DNA of 5,235 nucleotides, taken from Candidatus Cloacimonadota bacterium. GTDB taxonomy: Bacteria; Cloacimonadota; Cloacimonadia; Cloacimonadales; JAFGVF01. The notes beneath the pieces are model-generated. The model saw only the letters and a program-made list of their open reading frames with translations, searched no databases and had not been told where the DNA came from. Shown here one piece after another: positions 1 to 5,235 of this stretch. The position numbers and the translations under genes were made by a program. The DNA is taken from assembly GCA_016938155.1 (NCBI GenBank), contig JAFGVF010000323.1, positions 1 to 5,235 on the forward strand, written 5' to 3'. Position 1 is the stretch's first letter. Every line of letters begins with the position of its first letter.

Positions 1-132
1 AATATTACAGGTAATAAAGTACATTTCTTTGGGGAAGGTGAATACTTTACAATATACGGTGAGGAAGCCGGTGAAAAGAGATTTGCCGAAATATTTAACA
101 GTCTGAGTGAAATAGATTTTGATGAGTTCTAA
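1..132 (+). CDS. mraZ: MraZ, C-terminal fragment (5' end outside window)
   Basis: The reading frame is open from base 1 and ends at TAA 130-132, giving 43 residues of a protein whose start lies upstream. The fragment begins NITGNKVHFFGEGEYFTIYG, which resembles the last beta-rich stretch of the second AbrB-like half of MraZ (family pattern: a hydrophobic strand, a G-x-G turn, then F-x-I-W/Y). It ends in a short acidic helix-like tail (about residues 24-43, ending DFDEF). MraZ is a DNA-binding regulator that in studied bacteria binds repeats in front of its own gene and controls the dcw cluster. Its position directly before rsmH is the standard dcw order and is the strongest support, because the fragment alone is too short to be decisive. 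The stop codon directly abuts the rsmH ATG, so the two are probably translationally coupled. Confidence 0.85.
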   Translation, partial: NITGNKVHFFGEGEYFTIYGEEAGEKRFAEIFNSLSEIDFDEF

Positions 133-1083
133 ATGAGCTATCATACAAGTGTACTCCTTGACGAAGCCATCCAGGCACTGCAACTGAAATCCGGTGGGAT
201 ATATGTTGACGGGACGGCAGGCTCGGGAGGTCACAGCGAGGCAATTTTAAAGGCAAATCCAGACATTAAGCTCTATGCTTTTGACCAGGATCAGGAAGCG
301 ATAGACTACGCAACAAGGAGATTGGCACCTTATAAAAACAGGGTAGTCATTATTAAAGATAATTTTTCCAATCTCAGAACCCGTCTTGCACTTGAGAAAG
401 TAGCATCTATAGACGGAATTTTGCTCGATTTAGGGATAAGCAGTCGGCATGTTGATTCCGGGGTGCGGGGATTCAGTTTTCAGGAAGATTACCCATTAGA
501 CATGAGAATGGACCAAAGCAAGGAATTAACTGCAGAGGTAGTGCTAAATACCTATCCATTAGAGGATTTAGTGCAAATAATCAGGGATTACGGCGAGGAA
601 AAGCAAGCTTATAAAATAGCTCAGGAAATATGCGAGAGAAGAGAGGTTAAACCCTTTAAAACGACAGGAGATTTATCTACATTAATAGATGATATCATAA
701 AAGCAAATCCCAAGTTTATAATCAAGACCAAGGCAAGAGTTTTCATGGCTTTGAGAATCCATATCAATGATGAATTGGGAGCATTAAAGCAGGTTCTTGT
801 TGATGCCGTAAACATCCTGAAACCCGGTGGCGTGATAGCAATAATCAGCTTCCATGGAGGCGAAGACAAGCTCATTAAGGAATTTTTTCGAGAAGAGGAG
901 AAAGAGTGTGTGTGTCCACCTTCTTTCCCAAAATGTATCTGTAACAAGGTATCCAGATTGAAGATATTAACCAAGAAGCCGATTGTTCCGTGTGAGCAGG
1001 AAATCAGGGAAAACAGCAGATCACGGTCGGCAAAGCTTCGCGTAGCAATCAAAAGACGATGGGGGAATGATGAATCGAGTTAA
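133..1083 (+). CDS. rsmH: 16S rRNA (cytosine-1402-N4)-methyltransferase RsmH
   Basis: This is a complete 316-residue protein, the usual RsmH (MraW) length. RsmH uses S-adenosylmethionine to methylate N4 of C1402 in the 16S rRNA decoding centre. Visible landmarks are the N-terminal VLLDEA block (7-12), the SAM-binding loop DGTAGSGGHS (26-35), acidic residues D51 and D53 after the second strand (FDQDQEAI), LLDLGISS (97-104), RGFSF (112-116), PLDMRMD (121-127), SFHGGEDK (239-246) and a C-terminal SRSAKLR block near 297-305. Four cysteines in a CVC...CIC arrangement (259, 261, 268, 270) also occur in many family members. The ATG directly follows the mraZ stop and has no clear Shine-Dalgarno sequence, so coupling to mraZ is likely. 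Its 3' end overlaps the next gene. Some normally conserved positions differ: SFHSLED reads SFHGGED, and the usual Pro before VLL is Ser6. The core motifs are otherwise intact, so activity is expected. Confidence 0.97.
   Translation: MSYHTSVLLDEAIQALQLKSGGIYVDGTAGSGGHSEAILKANPDIKLYAFDQDQEAIDYATRRLAPYKNRVVIIKDNFSNLRTRLALEKVASIDGILLDLGISSRHVDSGVRGFSFQEDYPLDMRMDQSKELTAEVVLNTYPLEDLVQIIRDYGEEKQAYKIAQEICERREVKPFKTTGDLSTLIDDIIKANPKFIIKTKARVFMALRIHINDELGALKQVLVDAVNILKPGGVIAIISFHGGEDKLIKEFFREEEKECVCPPSFPKCICNKVSRLKILTKKPIVPCEQEIRENSRSRSAKLRVAIKRRWGNDESS
1061..1065 (+). promoter_or_regulatory. Possible ribosome binding site for the ftsL-like gene
   Basis: A run of five G lies inside the last codons of rsmH, just before two consecutive ATG codons at 1067 and 1070. 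It is 1 base from the first ATG and 4 bases from the second. If it acts as a Shine-Dalgarno sequence, the second ATG is the better spaced start, which would shorten the protein by one Met. It is a partial match only. Confidence 0.35.
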
Positions 1084-1408
1084 TGCGGTTTTCATTATTT
1101 TGTTTTTTGCATTTGTATTACATTTTATATTTGCCTCCTGGCTAATTCGTGGTACATCCGTGAATACCAATTTAAGGAGTAGTTTAAGTGCAGCCCGGAA
1201 CTACAATGAAACGCTTACCAAGCAAAACAATGACCTTACTTCCAGAGAAAGGATATCCAGAATTGCCGAAGAGGAACTCCACATGAAAAAGAGCGAGTTT
1301 CTTACCGACAATACCGATTATGTGCTTTTGGAAGAAACCAGACAGGGCTGGGCGGTAGATTTTCTGGGCACTATCACAACCAATGTAATAGCTGCTGACA
1401 GAAGATGA
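1067..1408 (+). CDS. ftsL: FtsL/DivIC-like septum protein
   Basis: This small protein (113 residues, or 112 if ATG 1070 is used) has the bitopic layout of FtsL-family divisome proteins. A short N-terminus (MMNRVN) precedes one hydrophobic membrane segment at about 7-27. A polar, Asn- and Leu-containing stretch at about 33-57 is likely coiled coil, and is followed by SRERISRIAEEELHM (59-73), matching the family pattern S-x-x-R-I-x-x-I-A-x-x-x-L-x-M. In known systems FtsL pairs with DivIC/FtsB and FtsQ/DivIB to recruit and activate FtsW-FtsI at the septum. The location between rsmH and ftsI is the canonical ftsL slot and supports the name, since FtsL diverges strongly in sequence. It overlaps rsmH by 14-17 nt and shares an ATGA with ftsI. 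About 40 residues follow the conserved block (from about 74), with no motif I recognise. Confidence 0.85.
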   Translation: MMNRVNAVFIILFFAFVLHFIFASWLIRGTSVNTNLRSSLSAARNYNETLTKQNNDLTSRERISRIAEEELHMKKSEFLTDNTDYVLLEETRQGWAVDFLGTITTNVIAADRR

Positions 1409-3627
1409 ATAATTCCAGAATCAGAGTTCTACTCTATGTTGTATTTGCTTTAGCAGGCTTCTGGATTGTAAGTTTGTTCATGATACAAGTTGTGGATGTC
1501 ATGAACTTCTCTTCAATCGCAGACAAGCAATATGTGCCTGTACGCGAGATTATCCAGCCTCTTCGCGGTTCTATATTTGACCGAAACGGTGAATTGCTTG
1601 TTAGTACTCAACGCCTTTATTCCCTCGATATTGACCGAACAGCGATTAAGGAATATGCTAAACATCATTCCACTGAAACCGTGAAAATTAAAGATTCCGA
1701 TGTGATTAATGATGTTGCTGATATTATCTCAATTAATTCGACACTAAGCAAGGACGAGGTTTTAAGGAAATTAGCATCTAATCCATTAGCGAGATGTGTT
1801 TTAATTGATGATTCCATAAATGAATCATCAATTCAGGCAATCCGCTCGGAATTTAGTAAGAAAAGATATAGATTTCATATTATAAATTTCCGTGCTTTTC
1901 AAAGAGTGTACCAAAAGGGTTCGCTTGCCTCACGACTTATCGGGGCAGCTATGGGAGATGTCGATAATTTGGCAAATACATCCAATCGAGAAAACATGCT
2001 TTATGACTTGAAAGGTATTTGCGGATTGGAGAAAAGCTTTGATGAGGTTTTGCGGGGAAAACATGGTTGGCGTGACATGATGTATGCTGCTAATTCCAAA
2101 GAGAGTATTCCCTATAAAGGCTTGAAAGAAGAACCGGCTGTAAATGGAAAAGATATCTATTTGACTATTGATTCGGATATCCAGGAAATAGTTCAAGGCG
2201 TTTTGGAAGAGGGATTAGCTAAAACAAGCTCCAAGAACGCTGTTGGAATTGTAATGAGTACAAAAACCGGTGAGATATACGCTATGAGTAGTGTAAATTG
2301 TAATGATAAAGACAGAAACATCAATGAATTGAGGACAATGCCTAATCTTGCCGTCAGCTTTTTGTATGAACCGGGTTCTACAATGAAACCGGTTACAGCA
2401 GCAGCTGCATTACAATACAACACAATCTCTCTAAACGATACAATCAATTGTAGAGTTCGAAAAGAGACCTTCGGAAGCGGGACACATAAAAAAACCAGAA
2501 TTATAGATGACGATGATCACTCGTTTCATGACCTTTCTCTGAAGGATATAATTGCTTTCTCTTCTAATCCGGGAATCAGTAGAGTATCTGATAGGATTGA
2601 TGATTTAAAGTTGTATAACACACTTCGAGATTTCGGTTTTGGTAGAAAAACAGGAACTGATTTTGCAGAAGAAGCCAACGGAATTATCCGCTCAATCGAT
2701 AAATGGACTCTATACTCCAAGCATTCATTATCATTCGGACACGAGATTAGCGTTACCCCCCTACAAATAGCGTCCGCTTATGTAACCATCGCCAATGATG
2801 CAAAACCGCTTCGTCCATATATTGTGAATGAAATCAGGGACGAAAAGGGAATCGTGAAGAAAGGTATGCCCAGAGAGGGTGACAGGATACTCAAAAAAGA
2901 AGTCGCTAAAGATGTACAAAGTGCATTGAAAGCAGTAGTGGAATATGGAACGGGTTCACGATTAAATCTTGAGTATTTGAACCTTGCAGGCAAAACCGGA
3001 ACAGCCGAGAAAGTGGATCCGGTTACCCGAAAGTATATGAATAAATATTTTGCATCGTTTTGCGGATACTTTCCTGCTGACGACCCGGAATTTATGATTA
3101 TGGTTATGTATGATGAAGCTTCTTACAGATATAGAACCGGAGCACTCTCAGCGGGTGTTTCCGTAAATAAAATTGCGAGAGGTATGCTCTCATTACCGGG
3201 ATATAAACTGACTGAGAAAAAGGTTTTCAAAGACCTTGTAGTCAAGCAGGTTCCGAATTTGAAGCATCAGACTCCCGAAAATGCAATGAGAATTTTGGAA
3301 GAGAAAAACATTCAATCTGAATTGAAGCTTCTAAACAAGGATGGTGTGGTTGTTGATCAGGTTCCTGAACCGGGTAACGGGATAGGACCAGGTCAGAAAG
3401 TCATTCTGATAGTTGATGTGGCTTCTGAAACGGAAGACAAAGAAAAAGAAAAAATATCTCCAGAGATGCCTGATTTGACGGGAATGTCTTTAAGAAAGGC
3501 TGTCAAAACAGCTCAAAATATGAACTTTACACTCTCGATAGATGGAACTGGAACAGTATTCCAACAATCCGTTGAACCGGGGGAAAAAATGAAACCGGGA
3601 TTAATATGCAAGGTACAACTAAGATAG
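1405..3627 (+). CDS. ftsI: FtsI, septal class B penicillin-binding protein with two PASTA domains
   Basis: This 740-residue peptidoglycan D,D-transpeptidase crosslinks septal wall outside the cytoplasmic membrane, working with the FtsW glycosyltransferase. The order is: a membrane anchor at about 8-28; the PBP dimerisation (pedestal) domain from about 48, opening with LRGSIFDRNG (53-62) and including GLEKSFDEVLRG; then the transpeptidase domain from about 250. All three catalytic motifs are present: S325-T-M-K328 with the nucleophile Ser in EPGSTMK, S386-S-N388, and K530-T-G532. A TPLQIASAY block precedes the KTG. Two C-terminal PASTA domains follow at about 614-672 (VPNLKHQTPENA...) and 688-740 (MPDLTGMSLRKA...), joined by a charged Glu/Lys-rich linker. 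It is longer than E. coli FtsI (588 residues), mainly because of the PASTA pair. The start overlaps the ftsL stop as ATGA, with no strong Shine-Dalgarno sequence. The 3' end overlaps the next gene by 22 nt. Confidence 0.97.
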   Translation: MNNSRIRVLLYVVFALAGFWIVSLFMIQVVDVMNFSSIADKQYVPVREIIQPLRGSIFDRNGELLVSTQRLYSLDIDRTAIKEYAKHHSTETVKIKDSDVINDVADIISINSTLSKDEVLRKLASNPLARCVLIDDSINESSIQAIRSEFSKKRYRFHIINFRAFQRVYQKGSLASRLIGAAMGDVDNLANTSNRENMLYDLKGICGLEKSFDEVLRGKHGWRDMMYAANSKESIPYKGLKEEPAVNGKDIYLTIDSDIQEIVQGVLEEGLAKTSSKNAVGIVMSTKTGEIYAMSSVNCNDKDRNINELRTMPNLAVSFLYEPGSTMKPVTAAAALQYNTISLNDTINCRVRKETFGSGTHKKTRIIDDDDHSFHDLSLKDIIAFSSNPGISRVSDRIDDLKLYNTLRDFGFGRKTGTDFAEEANGIIRSIDKWTLYSKHSLSFGHEISVTPLQIASAYVTIANDAKPLRPYIVNEIRDEKGIVKKGMPREGDRILKKEVAKDVQSALKAVVEYGTGSRLNLEYLNLAGKTGTAEKVDPVTRKYMNKYFASFCGYFPADDPEFMIMVMYDEASYRYRTGALSAGVSVNKIARGMLSLPGYKLTEKKVFKDLVVKQVPNLKHQTPENAMRILEEKNIQSELKLLNKDGVVVDQVPEPGNGIGPGQKVILIVDVASETEDKEKEKISPEMPDLTGMSLRKAVKTAQNMNFTLSIDGTGTVFQQSVEPGEKMKPGLICKVQLR
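3597..3600 (+). promoter_or_regulatory. Weak candidate ribosome binding site for murE-murF
   Basis: GGGA lies 5 bases before ATG 3606, inside the ftsI coding end. An in-frame stop (TGA 3573-3575) upstream leaves this as the only ATG before the conserved MurE N-terminus, so the start choice does not rest on this weak match. Confidence 0.3.
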
Positions 3628-5235
3628 TCGATATTATCAATATTTTAAAAGAAAATGATGTGTTCCAGTCGAAAAACCTGATTCAAGGTGATGAAATAAT
3701 AACGGGAACAGTTAAAACAGACTCAAGAAAGGTAGTCCAGGGTGATGTTTTTGTCGCTATTAAGGGATTCGTTACAGACGGACATTTCTTTGTCGGGACG
3801 GCAGTAAAAAACGGTGCTTCATTAATAATCACAGAGGATTTAATCTCATGTGAAGTACCGCAAATCAAAGTAACTGACAGCCGTAAGGCTGCAGCTTTGA
3901 TAATTAATGCAGTTACTGATAATCCGACTTCCAAACTGAAATTAATCGGAATTACCGGTACTAATGGAAAAACCACGACTTCTTTCATTATCGGTAACAT
4001 TTTTAAGCAACTAAAGATAAAATACGGGATAATCGGAACTTTAGGATTCTATATTGACGATGAGTTCTTCCCGACAAAATTAACAACTCCGGATATCCTT
4101 GATTTAAACAATATCTTTCTTAAAATGATAAGCGAAAAAGTGGAAGTTGTTGTAATGGAAGTATCAGCCCATGCCGTTTCTTTGATGCGGGTTTGTGGCC
4201 TGGAATTTGATGTTGTCTGCTTCACGAACCTTTCTCGCGACCATCTGGATTTCTATCAGACAATGGAGAACTATTTCAATGCTAAGAGATTCTTTGTTGA
4301 ATCAACGGCTTCCAAAGGCGGAAAAGTACTGATTAATACTGAAGACGAATGGGGAGAAAGATTATATCAACTCGTAAGAGGAGAAAAATACAGTCTCGGA
4401 ACCATTAACTGCGATTTCTGCATTTCAGATGAAATAATGCAAAGCAAATCCGGAAGCTTCAAAGTTTCTTTCAGTGATAAGTCCGTTACGATGAATCTAA
4501 ACTTGGCAGGCAGGTATAATATTCGAAATGCTGCAATGGCACTTGTGGCTGTTAAACTGCTACTTTCAGATGTCGCTTGTGAAGCTATTGATTTAAGCAA
4601 CCTGGATTTCGTCCCCGGTCGCTTAGAGAGGATTATCACCTCTAAAGGTGTGATTGTATTCATAGATTACGCCCATACTCCTGATGCCTTGAAAAAAGTA
4701 TTGGAGAACATCAATGAGTTTGCGAAAGGCAGAATCATTTCCATTTCCGGAGCCGGAGGAGACAGGGATAAAGGGAAAAGACCGGAAATGTTGGATAATG
4801 CATTATCAAAATCAGACTTAGTCATTATTACCAATGATAACCCTCGTTATGAAAATCCCAATGCCATTATAGATGATATTATCGGAACTACATCAATAGA
4901 CGAAAATTTCTGGATTATCAGAGATAGAAAGCTTGCTATTGAGACTGCAATAAAACTTGCTCAGAAAGATGATATTGTCCTTATTGCTGGTAAAGGACAT
5001 GAAGATTATCAAGAGATTGGAGGAATCCGGCACCCCTTCAGTGACAAAGAAGTTGCTTTGAATTATCATGAGAATGACTGTCAATGCGGGATGCTTTCTG
5101 TGTTTATTGATTTGGTGATGGTTAAGAAGTTATTGGAAGCAGATTTCAGAAATGACGAAAACTATGTCTTCAAACATGTTTCTACTGATTCGAGAAAGAT
5201 AAAATCCAATACATTATTCTTTGCCCTTAAAGGCG
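3606..5235 (+). CDS. murE: MurE-MurF fusion: UDP-MurNAc-tripeptide synthetase joined to MurF (3' end outside window)
   Basis: The open frame covers 543 codons with no stop and runs off the window. Residues 1 to about 488 are a full MurE, the cytoplasmic ATP-dependent ligase that adds the third residue to UDP-MurNAc-L-Ala-D-Glu. N-terminal domain: TDSRKV (38-43) and FVAIKG (49-54). ATP loop: GITGTNGKTTT (115-125). Substrate residues: TTPD (160-163), EVSAHA (185-190) and R195. The likely carbamylated lysine is K227 in NAKRFF. C-terminal domain: GRLERI (338-343), DYAHTPDAL (354-362), GGDRDKGKRP (384-393), D411-N-P-R414 and GKGHEDYQ (462-469). DNPR marks meso-diaminopimelate-adding MurE; lysine-adding enzymes usually lack that Arg. 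From about residue 496 the same frame shows a MurF N-terminus, with VSTDSRKI (525-532) and LFFALKG (537-543). MurF adds D-Ala-D-Ala in the next step. ATG 3606 is the only ATG after the upstream in-frame TGA 3573-3575, and it overlaps ftsI by 22 nt. Confidence 0.94.
   Translation, partial: MQGTTKIVDIINILKENDVFQSKNLIQGDEIITGTVKTDSRKVVQGDVFVAIKGFVTDGHFFVGTAVKNGASLIITEDLISCEVPQIKVTDSRKAAALIINAVTDNPTSKLKLIGITGTNGKTTTSFIIGNIFKQLKIKYGIIGTLGFYIDDEFFPTKLTTPDILDLNNIFLKMISEKVEVVVMEVSAHAVSLMRVCGLEFDVVCFTNLSRDHLDFYQTMENYFNAKRFFVESTASKGGKVLINTEDEWGERLYQLVRGEKYSLGTINCDFCISDEIMQSKSGSFKVSFSDKSVTMNLNLAGRYNIRNAAMALVAVKLLLSDVACEAIDLSNLDFVPGRLERIITSKGVIVFIDYAHTPDALKKVLENINEFAKGRIISISGAGGDRDKGKRPEMLDNALSKSDLVIITNDNPRYENPNAIIDDIIGTTSIDENFWIIRDRKLAIETAIKLAQKDDIVLIAGKGHEDYQEIGGIRHPFSDKEVALNYHENDCQCGMLSVFIDLVMVKKLLEADFRNDENYVFKHVSTDSRKIKSNTLFFALKG
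5091..5235 (+). other. murF: N-terminal MurF segment of the MurE-MurF fusion (partial)
   Basis: This marks the part of the fused frame (residues 496-543) that belongs to MurF, UDP-MurNAc-tripeptide:D-Ala-D-Ala ligase. It begins MLSVFIDLVMVKKLLEADF, which could align with the first helix region of MurF. It then shows the family's UDP-binding N-terminal motifs: D528-S-R530, followed by LFFALKG at 537-543. The ATP-binding and C-terminal domains lie beyond the window, so completeness of MurF cannot be judged. Met496 could in principle serve as an internal start for a separate MurF, but no convincing Shine-Dalgarno sequence precedes it and no stop ends MurE before it. Confidence 0.85.

Noticed and set aside
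621..1052. Antisense open frame of 143 codons opposite rsmH
   Set aside because: It lies wholly within the well-conserved rsmH coding sequence, has no recognisable motif, and looks like a shadow of codon use on the + strand.
2488..2494. Run of seven A inside ftsI, a possible slippage or sequencing-error site
   Set aside because: The FtsI frame continues correctly on both sides, with SSN and KTG downstream in frame, so there is no sign of a shift.
1930..2993. Several short antisense open frames opposite ftsI
   Set aside because: They overlap a clear transpeptidase gene, show no family resemblance, and have no separate regulatory signals.
3581..3591. GGG followed by six A near the end of ftsI, a possible -1 frameshift site into the murE frame
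   Set aside because: A -1 shift here would enter the murE frame, but the codons (GGG GAA AAA ATG) do not form a standard slippery heptamer, no stimulatory hairpin is evident, and MurE has its own ATG.
3683..5084. Antisense open frames opposite murE-murF
   Set aside because: The + strand shows unbroken MurE motifs through this stretch; the antisense translations have none.
1..5235. Search for an embedded mobile element, CRISPR array, RNA gene, terminator or defence system
   Set aside because: The whole window is filled by dcw coding sequence in the canonical order; no repeats, inverted ends, T-tract hairpins or foreign genes were seen.

Overview
The window is an internal piece of a bacterial division and cell wall (dcw) gene cluster. 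All genes lie on the + strand and are packed end to end with no intergenic space. In order they are: the 3' end of mraZ (1-132), rsmH/mraW (133-1083), a small ftsL-like gene (1067-1408), ftsI encoding a PASTA-bearing class B penicillin-binding protein (1405-3627), and one open reading frame (3606 to the window end) that starts as a complete MurE and continues without a stop into the N-terminus of MurF. Neighbouring genes abut (TAA then ATG, mraZ/rsmH) or overlap (14-17, 4 and 22 nt), so the block is almost certainly one polycistronic operon with translational coupling. No promoter, terminator, RNA gene, repeat, mobile element or CRISPR is visible; the operon promoter should lie upstream of mraZ, outside the window.

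Functionally, MraZ is a regulator of the cluster and RsmH methylates 16S rRNA. FtsL and FtsI belong to the septal peptidoglycan synthesis complex in the membrane. MurE and MurF add the third residue and then the D-Ala-D-Ala dipeptide to the UDP-MurNAc peptide precursor in the cytoplasm. MurE carries the DNPR signature of meso-diaminopimelate-adding enzymes, so the wall is probably DAP type.

The main unusual point is the MurE-MurF junction. MurE homology runs to about residue 485, and MurF-like sequence is recognisable from about residue 496 (DSR and FFALKG motifs at 528-543), all in one frame with only about ten residues between. This is a bifunctional MurE-MurF fusion cut off by the window end. 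Such fusions are known in some lineages (Bordetella is an example), so it is notable rather than a new system.

The organism cannot be named. Moderately AT-rich sequence, weak Shine-Dalgarno signals, a PASTA-carrying FtsI, a DAP-type MurE and a MurF of the DSRKI..LFFALKG style would fit a member of the Bacteroidota/Chlorobiota/Ignavibacteriota (FCB) assemblage. Clostridia-like dcw clusters also combine PASTA-bearing FtsI/SpoVD with adjacent murE and murF, so this placement is a low-confidence inference.
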